From an uncultured Lachnospiraceae bacterium (lineage in GTDB: Bacteria; Bacillota; Clostridia; Lachnospirales; Lachnospiraceae): a DNA stretch of 64,000 nt. Position numbers and translations under genes: made by a program. The notes beneath the pieces are model-generated. The model had not been told where the DNA came from. It did no database searches and saw only the letters and a list, made by a program, of their open reading frames with translations. The stretch is taken from NCBI GenBank assembly GCA_947176965.1, contig CAMWSU010000001.1, positions 1 to 64,000 on the forward strand. The letters are read 5' to 3'. Below are positions 17,791 through 25,997 of the stretch, one piece after another; the stretch's first letter is position 1, and every line of letters starts with the position of its first letter.

Positions 17791-19679
17791 TTTATAAAAT
17801 CAATAAATGCCTGCTCTTCAAGGGGTTTTGAGAAATAATAGCCCTGAATATAATCAATCCCCAGTTCCTCGAGCACGGTCAACTGCTCTTTTGTCTCCAC
17901 ACCCTCAGAGACGACCTTTAAGTGCATATCGTGAATCATGTTCATGGCGGCGCGCAGGACGAACTTTGCTTTTTCATCCTTAAAGTATGACTGCGTCATA
18001 TCGCGGTCAAATTTCACGATCCGGACCGGCATGTCCACGATATAGTTTAAGTTTGACTGCCCGCTTCCGAAATCGTCCAGCGAAAAAGACACGCCGTAAT
18101 CGATCAAACGCCGCATGTTTTCAAGCAGCGTCTTTCGTGTGCTGATCGATGCGGATTCCGTGATTTCCAGATTGATGGATTCGGGAGCGATATGATGTTT
18201 TTGCATAATATTGATATACGTGTTTGCGAGAGCCTCGTTGTCACACTGTATGACGGAGAGGTTTGACTCGACATATTGAATGCCGTAGTCGTTCAGATTC
18301 TGTTCTTTGATAAAACGGCAGGTTTTGTCGAACATGATCTCGCCGACCTCGCTGATGAGCCCGGTCTCCTCCGCGATGGGAATAAAAAGTCCCGGCGGGA
18401 TGATGCTGCCGTCTTCCCTGCGGATGCGCGCCAATGCCTCCGCGGATACGAATTTCTTTTCTTTTGTGGAGTAAATGGGCTGATAAAACACCTCAATCCG
18501 GTCTTCTTTGATGGCGCGCGCAAGTGTGCCCAGCATTTCGTCATGCTCGCGTCGTTTTTTCACGCTGTCTTCGTCTATCGTTATAGCAGAGTCCTCCGAT
18601 GATTCCGCACAGTGGGAACGGAAATATTTGAGAACGCTGAGCATCTCCTCTGCACTTTCCGCCACCTTGCAGGAGGGGATGAGGATGTAGTTCGGCTGTA
18701 AAAATACCGGTTCCGTATCGGCATTGTCTGTAAGCCAGCTGCGCCGAAAACGGTCATAAATGATGCCGCAGGCGTGATAGAGTGCCTCCTTCTCTTCAAA
18801 TTCCAGTGAAAACTCCCGCTCATCCGTCTTGAACACCCTGACACCCGGAAGCAGGCGGATAAACTGCACGATCTCCGCCATGGCCGCCTCCATTTTGGCA
18901 GGCGTCATATTGTTGATAACATGCACATTTTCAAGTGAAAGGAGGATGCCGCAGCAGTCAATGTCCATGTGGTAGCGCTGTTTGATAAACTCAACAAATG
19001 CATAGCTGTTAAAAAACCCGGTGCTTCTGTCAATATAAATCTCAGGATTTTCAAGTTCAAAAAATAAAATGACCATTCCCATAACGCCCGCGAAACCGAC
19101 CAACAAAATCTTGCTGTTTAAGAATTGGGTCAGAGCAGCCGCAATCCATATCAGCAGCCATAGGCGAATAGCGCTGCGGCGTTTGGGATTCATTGTTTTT
19201 CCGTGCAGAAAAATCTTGAGCAGCGTTGCGAGGATCAAGAGCAGTGCGCCTACATAGGTGGCTGAGCACGCCAGACCATGTGTGTATACAATATTGTAAC
19301 CGTCATAATAAGTAGAAATGGGAAGCGCAAAGATCAGGATGGCGAGCACGGCGACCACCATCCCCAGCCTGCGGGTAAACTTGTCCGCCCTGACTAAATG
19401 ATGAATATCGGCACTTGCGTAGGCAAACGCGATATAGCCGGTTGAGATGAGCGAGACGAGATACGCCTTGCATTCGGTTTTTACAAGCCATATCGGGAGC
19501 TGAGCCTGATTGACGATGAGAACGATCGATAAAATATCCAGGATCAGACAAGCGATCGTAATGTAAAGCGCACGCAAAAAAAGTCTTCCGGTATACAGCC
19601 CGATGGTATGCTGGCGTTTATAGAAGTAAAGCAGCAGCAATAGAATGAATACGCCGCCTGTTTGCATCTGAATATTCAT
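17772..19679 (-). CDS. Membrane protein with degenerate GGDEF and EAL domain
   Basis: N-terminal TM helices; EALARIRRE, NLEITES, DDFGSGQSNL, SEGVET, QGYYFSKPL; GGDEF position reads KTDEREF. Confidence 0.88.
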   Translation of the reverse strand: MNIQMQTGGVFILLLLLYFYKRQHTIGLYTGRLFLRALYITIACLILDILSIVLIVNQAQLPIWLVKTECKAYLVSLISTGYIAFAYASADIHHLVRADKFTRRLGMVVAVLAILIFALPISTYYDGYNIVYTHGLACSATYVGALLLILATLLKIFLHGKTMNPKRRSAIRLWLLIWIAAALTQFLNSKILLVGFAGVMGMVILFFELENPEIYIDRSTGFFNSYAFVEFIKQRYHMDIDCCGILLSLENVHVINNMTPAKMEAAMAEIVQFIRLLPGVRVFKTDEREFSLEFEEKEALYHACGIIYDRFRRSWLTDNADTEPVFLQPNYILIPSCKVAESAEEMLSVLKYFRSHCAESSEDSAITIDEDSVKKRREHDEMLGTLARAIKEDRIEVFYQPIYSTKEKKFVSAEALARIRREDGSIIPPGLFIPIAEETGLISEVGEIMFDKTCRFIKEQNLNDYGIQYVESNLSVIQCDNEALANTYINIMQKHHIAPESINLEITESASISTRKTLLENMRRLIDYGVSFSLDDFGSGQSNLNYIVDMPVRIVKFDRDMTQSYFKDEKAKFVLRAAMNMIHDMHLKVVSEGVETKEQLTVLEELGIDYIQGYYFSKPLEEQAFIDFIKKENFR

Positions 19680-19893
19680 AGTCTGAGTAACTCTCCTCTC
19701 CGATATGACCTTATTTTACCATATTTTACATTTGGCTGACAATTCCTGTCAGAGTTATTTTTATGCTGTTCATGACAGTAAAAAATAACTGTGGTAGATT
19801 TTTCTGTCATACGTTATAATGAAATGCATGGAGCAAAACAGATGCTGCATGAAAAAATGTTCCTACAAAGAATAGCAGGAGAACGAAACACAT

Positions 19894-20562
19894 ATGGGGA
19901 AAGCAACGGATAGCAGGGAAAACACAGGGCGGGGCAGCCTGATCGCCTTAGAGGGCATTGATGGGAGCGGAAAGAGCACACAGGCGGCGTATCTTTATGA
20001 ACGGCTAAAAAAAGAAGGCGTCTGCTGTGAGCTGACGATGGAACCGACCGCTTCGCCGATCGGGGCGTTGATCCGGCAGATTTTGAAGGGGGAGTTTCGG
20101 ACGGACAACCGTGTGATCGCGGGGTTATTTGTCGCGGATCGTTTAGATCATTTATTAAACGAAGCGGACGGGATCGCAGCAAAAGTGGAATCCGGCATGA
20201 CCGTGATCACGGACAGATACTATTTTTCCTCCTATGCCTACAACAGTGTTGATATGCCCATGGACTGGGTCATTCAGGCCAATAAGCCAAGCAGCGCGAT
20301 CCTAAGGCCGGCTGTGAATCTGTTCATCGATGTTGACCCGGACGTTGCGCTGGAGAGGATTGCGAAGAACCGCCGCCATGTGGAGCTGTTTGAGACAAAG
20401 GAAAGGCTGAGGCTCGTGCGGGAAAATTACAGGAAAGCGTTTCAGATGCTGGAAAATGAGGAGCGCTGCGTGATCATTGACGGAAACCGCCCGCAGGCAG
20501 AGATTGCGGAGAACGTATGGGGGGTCGTGTGGGAGATCCTATCTAAGGAAGCGCTTATTTAA
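19894..20562 (+). CDS. tmk: Thymidylate kinase
   Basis: ALEGIDGSGKSTQA, TDRYYFSSYAYN; C-terminus encoded in a palindromic repeat. Confidence 0.88.
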   Translation: MGKATDSRENTGRGSLIALEGIDGSGKSTQAAYLYERLKKEGVCCELTMEPTASPIGALIRQILKGEFRTDNRVIAGLFVADRLDHLLNEADGIAAKVESGMTVITDRYYFSSYAYNSVDMPMDWVIQANKPSSAILRPAVNLFIDVDPDVALERIAKNRRHVELFETKERLRLVRENYRKAFQMLENEERCVIIDGNRPQAEIAENVWGVVWEILSKEALI

Positions 20563-20577
20563 TCAGTGTTTCCATAA
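20544..20577. repeat. TAAGGAA-type palindrome, copy at the tmk 3' end
   Basis: TAAGGAAGCGCTTATTTAATCAGTGTTTCCATA; compare 31570 and 63426. Confidence 0.75.
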
Positions 20578-20627
20578 AAAACAGACCGATTCGATACAAT
20601 GGTGTATCAGATCGGTCTGTTTTTTAT
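20577..20627. terminator. Bidirectional Rho-independent terminator
   Basis: AAAAACAGACCGATTCGATACAATGGTGTATCAGATCGGTCTGTTTTTT. Confidence 0.88.
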
Positions 20628-20643
20628 GTACCAAAATTCTTTT

Positions 20644-21075
20644 TTATTCTGTCGTGGAAACCGTTTCCTGCTCCGCCGGCTTTGCTTTTTTGCGGTCAAA
20701 GGGCTTGGAGGCCGGATCAGGCTGCACGGTCGTCATGGTACACTTGCCGTCAAAGCATGCATCCTCGTCTACGATCAAAGAGCGCGCGGTAACATTGCCG
20801 GTAACTTTTGCAGTGGAGAAAAGCTCCAGTCTGCCCTGCGCGTGAATATCGCCCGTCACCCTGCCTGAAAGCGTGACATTCAACGCTGATATGTTGCCGA
20901 TGATCACGCCGTCCGTTCCGAGTATGACATTTTCCTTACACGTACAGTCGCCGTTTAAGCTGCCGTCAATGCGGATGGTTTCAGGAGCGTTGATGTTTCC
21001 GTCAAAAACAGCTCCGACGCCGATCAGTGTGCCGATTGTCTGTGTTTTTCCAACGTCAGTATTTTTTTTCCTCAT
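20644..21075 (-). CDS. Bactofilin (polymer-forming cytoskeletal protein)
   Basis: IGVGAVFDGNINAPETIRIDGSLNGDCTCKENVILGTDGVIIGNISALNVTLSGRVTGDI repeat pattern. Confidence 0.9.
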   Translation of the reverse strand: MRKKNTDVGKTQTIGTLIGVGAVFDGNINAPETIRIDGSLNGDCTCKENVILGTDGVIIGNISALNVTLSGRVTGDIHAQGRLELFSTAKVTGNVTARSLIVDEDACFDGKCTMTTVQPDPASKPFDRKKAKPAEQETVSTTE

Positions 21076-21132
21076 GATTTGTTCCTCCCTTTAGTGCATT
21101 GCATTTTGCGATGCCTGTGTTCATGTACGATT

Positions 21133-21183
21133 TCTCAAAAGAGTTTCTCTCGGAAACTCTGAAATGAGCGAAGCTCATTTTTT
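21133..21183 (-). repeat. Stop-adjacent double-hairpin unit, tandem copy A
   Basis: AGAGTTTC-TCTC-GGAAACTCT then ATGAGC-GAA-GCTCAT-TTTTTAG. Confidence 0.6.
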
Positions 21184-21204
21184 AGCTATAGGACTTTCAT
21201 TATC

Positions 21205-21266
21205 CCGAAAGAATCCGCTTCGCGGATTCTTTGAAAGATTGGTGCACCTGCGCCAATCTTTTTTAG
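21205..21266 (-). repeat. Stop-adjacent double-hairpin unit, copy B, overlapping the stop of the M23-like gene
   Basis: AAAGAATCCGC-TTC-GCGGATTCTTT then AAAGATTGGTGCACCTGCGCCAATCTTTTTTAG; aligns with 59491-59556. Confidence 0.8.
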
Positions 21267-22036
21267 CCCTTGGTGTCCATAATGGAGAGCGGATCGATCC
21301 ATTCGTCTCCGAACAGTACCCCATAGTCCAATTCCGTGCCCTCTGAAGTGATTGTGAACAGGGAATCTCCTTTATTTACCTGTGCACCCTCTTCCACTTT
21401 CAATTCGGCATTCAGTCGGTAGAGATAGTAGGTTGTATAACCGCTTTCATGCACGATCTCGATCATGTAGCGGTAGGTGTCATCCGAACTGATCGACCTG
21501 ACCGTGCCGTTGCCGGCTGCAATAACATCGGTCCCCGCCTCAACGGTGAATGAGGTGTACGGGTGCTCGTCAGAAAAGGTGGAAGTGATTACTCCTACAC
21601 CGGAGGACGGATATAAAGTGGGAACCAATGCCTCCGCCGCTTCGCGTTCCGCTGCTTCCGCCGCTTCCCGCTCGGCATCTGCAATTGCCTGCAGCTCCTG
21701 TTCGCGCGCGTCTAAATCTGAGCGGACCGTGGCAAGCTCATCCTCCAATGCCTGTTTTTCCTGTGCCCATTTGTCTTTTTCGTCTTCCCATTCCGAAACG
21801 AGCCGTTCTTCGGCAAGCTGTTGTTCACGAAGCTTTTGCCGCAGTCCGCTCTCGTCCCGCACTTGGGTCAGCGCCTGATAGCTGAGCCATCCGGCAGCGG
21901 CCAAAATCGTAAAAACGAGAACAAACAACAGATGCAGCGTAGAGCGTGCAATGCGAAAGCGCCGATTGCGTCTGTCTATGTTGGAGACAAAAAGTACGGA
22001 ATAGGATTCCTTGCGTTTATGTCGTCGGTTCTTCAT
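21263..22036 (-). CDS. Membrane-anchored coiled-coil protein with degenerate M23/LytM domain
   Basis: N-terminal TM, coiled coil, GVGVITSTFSDEHPYTSFTVEAGTDVIAAGNGTVRSI...ELDYGVLFGDEWIDP (expected terminal HxH absent). Confidence 0.78.
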   Translation of the reverse strand: MKNRRHKRKESYSVLFVSNIDRRNRRFRIARSTLHLLFVLVFTILAAAGWLSYQALTQVRDESGLRQKLREQQLAEERLVSEWEDEKDKWAQEKQALEDELATVRSDLDAREQELQAIADAEREAAEAAEREAAEALVPTLYPSSGVGVITSTFSDEHPYTSFTVEAGTDVIAAGNGTVRSISSDDTYRYMIEIVHESGYTTYYLYRLNAELKVEEGAQVNKGDSLFTITSEGTELDYGVLFGDEWIDPLSIMDTKG

Positions 22037-22318
22037 ATCGCAAAACCTCCCTCGGAGTCCTGTAAGTACTCGGTACGCATATTATAGTAGCAAATCGCAA
22101 GAAAATCAAATAGAAAATGCGTTTTTGGGGGTAGAAATTACCGCGTTTTGGTAAAATAAGGCGATGGAAAGCACTCTGCGGCGATTTTTTCTCTTGTTTT
22201 TACCGGGGAGGCACACTATAATGGGAATGCAGGAATCCGGCGTGCGGGAGTGCAAAAGCGCGCGTGTCGGAAAAAGGAGACCGGATTTGCGGGCAGCAGA
22301 AAGGCATGAGTATCGGTT

Positions 22319-23413
22319 ATGAAAGTAGTATTACAAAATTTGACAAAAAAATTTCCGAACCGCAATAAAAAGGCGGGCGGCGAGGTCGTTGCAGTGAATG
22401 ATTTTTCATTTGAGATTCCGGACGGGAAGCTCGTCGGGCTGCTCGGGCCCTCAGGCTGCGGAAAAAGCACGACGCTTTTTATGATATGCGGGCTGCAAAA
22501 GCCGACGAGCGGTAAAATCTTTTTCGGCGAGGACGATGTGACGGATTTACCGCCCGAAAACAGGGGCGTCGGCGTGGTGTTCCAAAATTATGCGCTCTAT
22601 CCGCATTTAACAGTCAGACAGAATATCACGTTTCCGCTGGAAAATCTCAAGGGTGAGGATAAGCTCACGAAGCAGGAGATGCAGGACAAAGCATATGAAG
22701 CGGCAAAGCTCGTACAGATCGAGGAATTGATGGACAGAAAGCCGAATGAGCTTTCCGGGGGCCAGCAGCAGCGCGTTGCGATCGCGCGTGCGATGGTGAA
22801 GATGCCGAAGGTGCTTTTGCTGGACGAGCCGCTTTCGAATCTCGATGCGCGCCTGCGCTTACAGACGAGGGAGGAGATCCGGCGCATTCAGCGGGAGACG
22901 GGCATTACGACCGTGTTTGTGACGCATGATCAGGAGGAAGCGATGAGCATTTCCGATGTGATCGTTGTTATGAAGGACGGCGAAGTGCAGCAGATCGGAA
23001 AGCCGCAGGATGTGTATGACGATCCGGTTAATTTATTTGTTGCGAAATTTTTGGGCACGCCGCCGGTTAATCTCTTTGACGGCGAGGTGAAGGCGGGAAC
23101 GCTCTATATCGGTGACGACGCCGTACTGTCTGTTCCGGGCGCAGCGGACGGGGCTGTGGACGTCGGCATCCGTCCCGAGGGATTTCTCTTAAAAGAAGAC
23201 GGCGCATTATGCTGTGCGCTGACGGGTGTGGAGGTCATGGGACGCGACATCAGCGTCGTCTCGACGAATCCGCATGCACAGAGCAAGGCGATCCGCTCTA
23301 TCATCAACGCGGAGAATAAAGTGGACACGGATGCGAAGGACGTCCGTTTTGCGCTAAAACCGAATAAGGTGCTCTTGTTTCAGAAAGAGACGGGAGAACG
23401 GATTTATTTTTAA
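22319..23413 (+). CDS. Sugar ABC transporter ATP-binding protein (MsmX/UgpC type)
   Basis: GPSGCGKSTTLFMICGL, LSGGQQQRVAIARAMV, LLLDEPLSNLDARLR, C-terminal TOBE-like region. Confidence 0.92.
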   Translation: MKVVLQNLTKKFPNRNKKAGGEVVAVNDFSFEIPDGKLVGLLGPSGCGKSTTLFMICGLQKPTSGKIFFGEDDVTDLPPENRGVGVVFQNYALYPHLTVRQNITFPLENLKGEDKLTKQEMQDKAYEAAKLVQIEELMDRKPNELSGGQQQRVAIARAMVKMPKVLLLDEPLSNLDARLRLQTREEIRRIQRETGITTVFVTHDQEEAMSISDVIVVMKDGEVQQIGKPQDVYDDPVNLFVAKFLGTPPVNLFDGEVKAGTLYIGDDAVLSVPGAADGAVDVGIRPEGFLLKEDGALCCALTGVEVMGRDISVVSTNPHAQSKAIRSIINAENKVDTDAKDVRFALKPNKVLLFQKETGERIYF

Positions 23414-23434
23414 TACGCAGGAAGGCATACGGAT

Positions 23435-24205
23435 ATGTCAAAGATTAGTTCCTATGATGAATATATTGAAGAATTAGATGGGCGGGGCGACGTCATCGTG
23501 TTCCGCGGACAGGCAAACAGCGAGTTTGTGCTGATTCCGTCAGGACTTCGCGGAGACCACATTCGCATTGCGGACAGTCAGATGTTCCGCTTTGTCGATG
23601 AAATGAAGCAATTGTTTAATTTTGATGAGCTGACCTGTATTGAGATCGCGCAGCATTTTGCGCTTCCGACGAGAATGCTCGATTTCTCCTATTCGTTTGA
23701 CGTGGCTTTGTTTTTTGCATGCCATGACGCCAAGGGACGGTACGCGGAAAATGACGGCAAGGTGTTCATTTTTAATAAGAGTAAATATGAGCAGGCGCTC
23801 AGGGAAAGAAGAAAGCTTTCCAGCGAGGTCATCCGGAATAATAAATTTCTGTATGAATGGCTGCAAAAATACATAGATAAGGAATCAACGCTCATGGGGA
23901 ACGAGGGCGTTGATATGCCGATCTTTGTGGATGCGACGCAGCAGTTCGACCGATTATATATGCAGAAGGGGTTGTTCCTGCTCTGGGGGCGGGACGAATG
24001 CTCCCTTGAAAAAATACTGGAAAATGAACGGATACCGATGTCGCAGCTCATCGATACGATCACGATCAACGCGTCCGCCAAGCCGCGTATTTTGTCCGAG
24101 CTTGCAAAAAAGCACATCAGCGAGGATACACTATATATGAACATCGGAAAAATCAAGGATTTGGTTTATCATATCAAATATGGAGATAAACCAAAACAGG
24201 AATGA
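23435..24205 (+). CDS. FRG domain-containing protein
   Basis: VIVFRGQANSEFVLIPSGLRGD...IAQHFALPTRMLDFSYSFDVALFFACHD. Confidence 0.85.
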   Translation: MSKISSYDEYIEELDGRGDVIVFRGQANSEFVLIPSGLRGDHIRIADSQMFRFVDEMKQLFNFDELTCIEIAQHFALPTRMLDFSYSFDVALFFACHDAKGRYAENDGKVFIFNKSKYEQALRERRKLSSEVIRNNKFLYEWLQKYIDKESTLMGNEGVDMPIFVDATQQFDRLYMQKGLFLLWGRDECSLEKILENERIPMSQLIDTITINASAKPRILSELAKKHISEDTLYMNIGKIKDLVYHIKYGDKPKQE

Positions 24206-25107
24206 GGAATCGTATGGAAAAAAATAAATTGAAAGGCTGGCTGTATCTGCTGCCCGCCATTCTGTTTTTGGGATGCTTTATGGTATATCCGCTCATTGAC
24301 GTATTTGTGTATTCGTTTGAGGAGAGCTATAATTTTGCTTCCCAGACCTATCAGGGAACCGGTGGTTTCAATTTTGCGTATGTTCTGCATGATACGTATT
24401 TTTTGCAGGCGGTAAAAAATACCTTCCTCATGGTGATCATTACCGTGCCGCTCTCAACGGGCATCGCGCTTTTGATCTCTGTGGGATTAAGCTCCATCAA
24501 ACCGCTTCGCAGGCTTTTTCAGACGGTTTATTTTCTGCCGTATGTGACAAATACGCTTGCTGTCGGGCTTGTCTTTATGATCCTGTTCAAAAAGACGGAG
24601 TATACGGACGGGCTCGTGAACCTGCTCATTCATTGGTTCGGCGGAGAGTCGGTCGATTTCATTTCCGGACCGTACTGGGCGAAAATGTTTGTTATGTGTT
24701 TTTATATCATATGGGTCGTCATGCCGTTTAAGATCCTGCTCCTCACAAGTGCGCTCTTATCCGTGGATCAGAGCTATTACAACGCGGCAAAGGTGGATGG
24801 CACGTCGGGCGCGCGTATTTTTAGAAAGATCACGCTGCCGATGATCTCGCCCACGATCTTTTATCTTGTCATCACGGGCTTTATCGGCGCGTTCAAGGAA
24901 TACAGCGACGCTGTCGCATTGTTCGGGACGAACTTAAACGCTGCTGGAATGAATACGATCGTCGGATATGTGTACGACATGCTTTACGGGGACAGCGGCG
25001 GCTATCCGTCGTACGCTTCCGCCGCGGCGATCATACTGTTTGTGATCGTTTTGACCATCACCTGTATCAACCTGCTCATCAGCAGTAAGCATACAACGTA
25101 CAATTAA
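24202..25107 (+). CDS. Carbohydrate ABC transporter permease (MalF type)
   Basis: Multiple TM; EAA-like loop YYNAAKVDGTSGARIFRKITLPMISPT; ATGA overlap with FRG gene. Confidence 0.9.
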   Translation: MRNRMEKNKLKGWLYLLPAILFLGCFMVYPLIDVFVYSFEESYNFASQTYQGTGGFNFAYVLHDTYFLQAVKNTFLMVIITVPLSTGIALLISVGLSSIKPLRRLFQTVYFLPYVTNTLAVGLVFMILFKKTEYTDGLVNLLIHWFGGESVDFISGPYWAKMFVMCFYIIWVVMPFKILLLTSALLSVDQSYYNAAKVDGTSGARIFRKITLPMISPTIFYLVITGFIGAFKEYSDAVALFGTNLNAAGMNTIVGYVYDMLYGDSGGYPSYASAAAIILFVIVLTITCINLLISSKHTTYN

Positions 25108-25121
25108 GGAGGAATCCTTCC

Positions 25122-25997
25122 ATGGCGAAAACGGATACTTACCAAGAGATCGAGCGCACGGCGGCGCGGCGCAAAAAAGGCATGCGCACGACCACCTATA
25201 TCCTGCTCACATTGTGGGCGCTCATCGTGCTGTTTCCTTTTTACTGGATGTTGCTGACGAGCATCAAAAGCTACGGTGCGTACAACTCGGAATATATTCC
25301 GCAATTTATTACCCTGTCGCCGACGCTTCAGAATTATGCGGATGCGTTCAGCGCCGTCCCTCTCGGCAGATACCTGCTCAACACGTTTATTTTTACGGTG
25401 GCGACGACCGCGATCATGATGGTGGTCATCACATTGGCGGCGTTCGCGTTTGCGCGTCTGAACTTTCGGGGAAAAAATCTCGTGTTCACGCTGTTTCTGG
25501 CGCTGATGATGATACCGAACGAGCTTGTCATCATCACGAACTTTGCGACGATCACAAACATGAACATGCGCAATTCGTTTTTGGGATTGATCTTACCGTC
25601 CGTCACATCCGTTTTTTATATTTATCTGTTAAAAGAGAATTTTGCGCAGGTGCCGGATTCGCTCTATTATGCGGCGAAAGTGGACGGCACCTCCGACTTA
25701 AAGTATCTGTGTAAGGTGATGGTGCCGATCTGCCGCCCGACGCTCATTACGATCGTGATCTTAAAGGTGATCGAGTGCTGGAATTCCTATGTGTGGCCGC
25801 GCCTCATCACCGACGACGAGCGCTATTTTCTGGTGTCGAACGGCATTCAGGAAATCCGGGAGAACGGCTTCGGCCGCGAGAATATCCCTGCGATGATGGC
25901 GGCGGTCGTTGTGATCTCGCTGCCGCTCATCGTGCTGTTTCTCATTTTCCGTGAAAAGATCATGGCGGGCGTATCAAGAGGGGGGACAAAAGGGTGA
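25122..25997 (+). CDS. Carbohydrate ABC transporter permease (MalG type)
   Basis: EAA-like loop YYAAKVDGTSDLKYLCKVMVPICRP; multiple TM. Confidence 0.92.
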   Translation: MAKTDTYQEIERTAARRKKGMRTTTYILLTLWALIVLFPFYWMLLTSIKSYGAYNSEYIPQFITLSPTLQNYADAFSAVPLGRYLLNTFIFTVATTAIMMVVITLAAFAFARLNFRGKNLVFTLFLALMMIPNELVIITNFATITNMNMRNSFLGLILPSVTSVFYIYLLKENFAQVPDSLYYAAKVDGTSDLKYLCKVMVPICRPTLITIVILKVIECWNSYVWPRLITDDERYFLVSNGIQEIRENGFGRENIPAMMAAVVVISLPLIVLFLIFREKIMAGVSRGGTKG

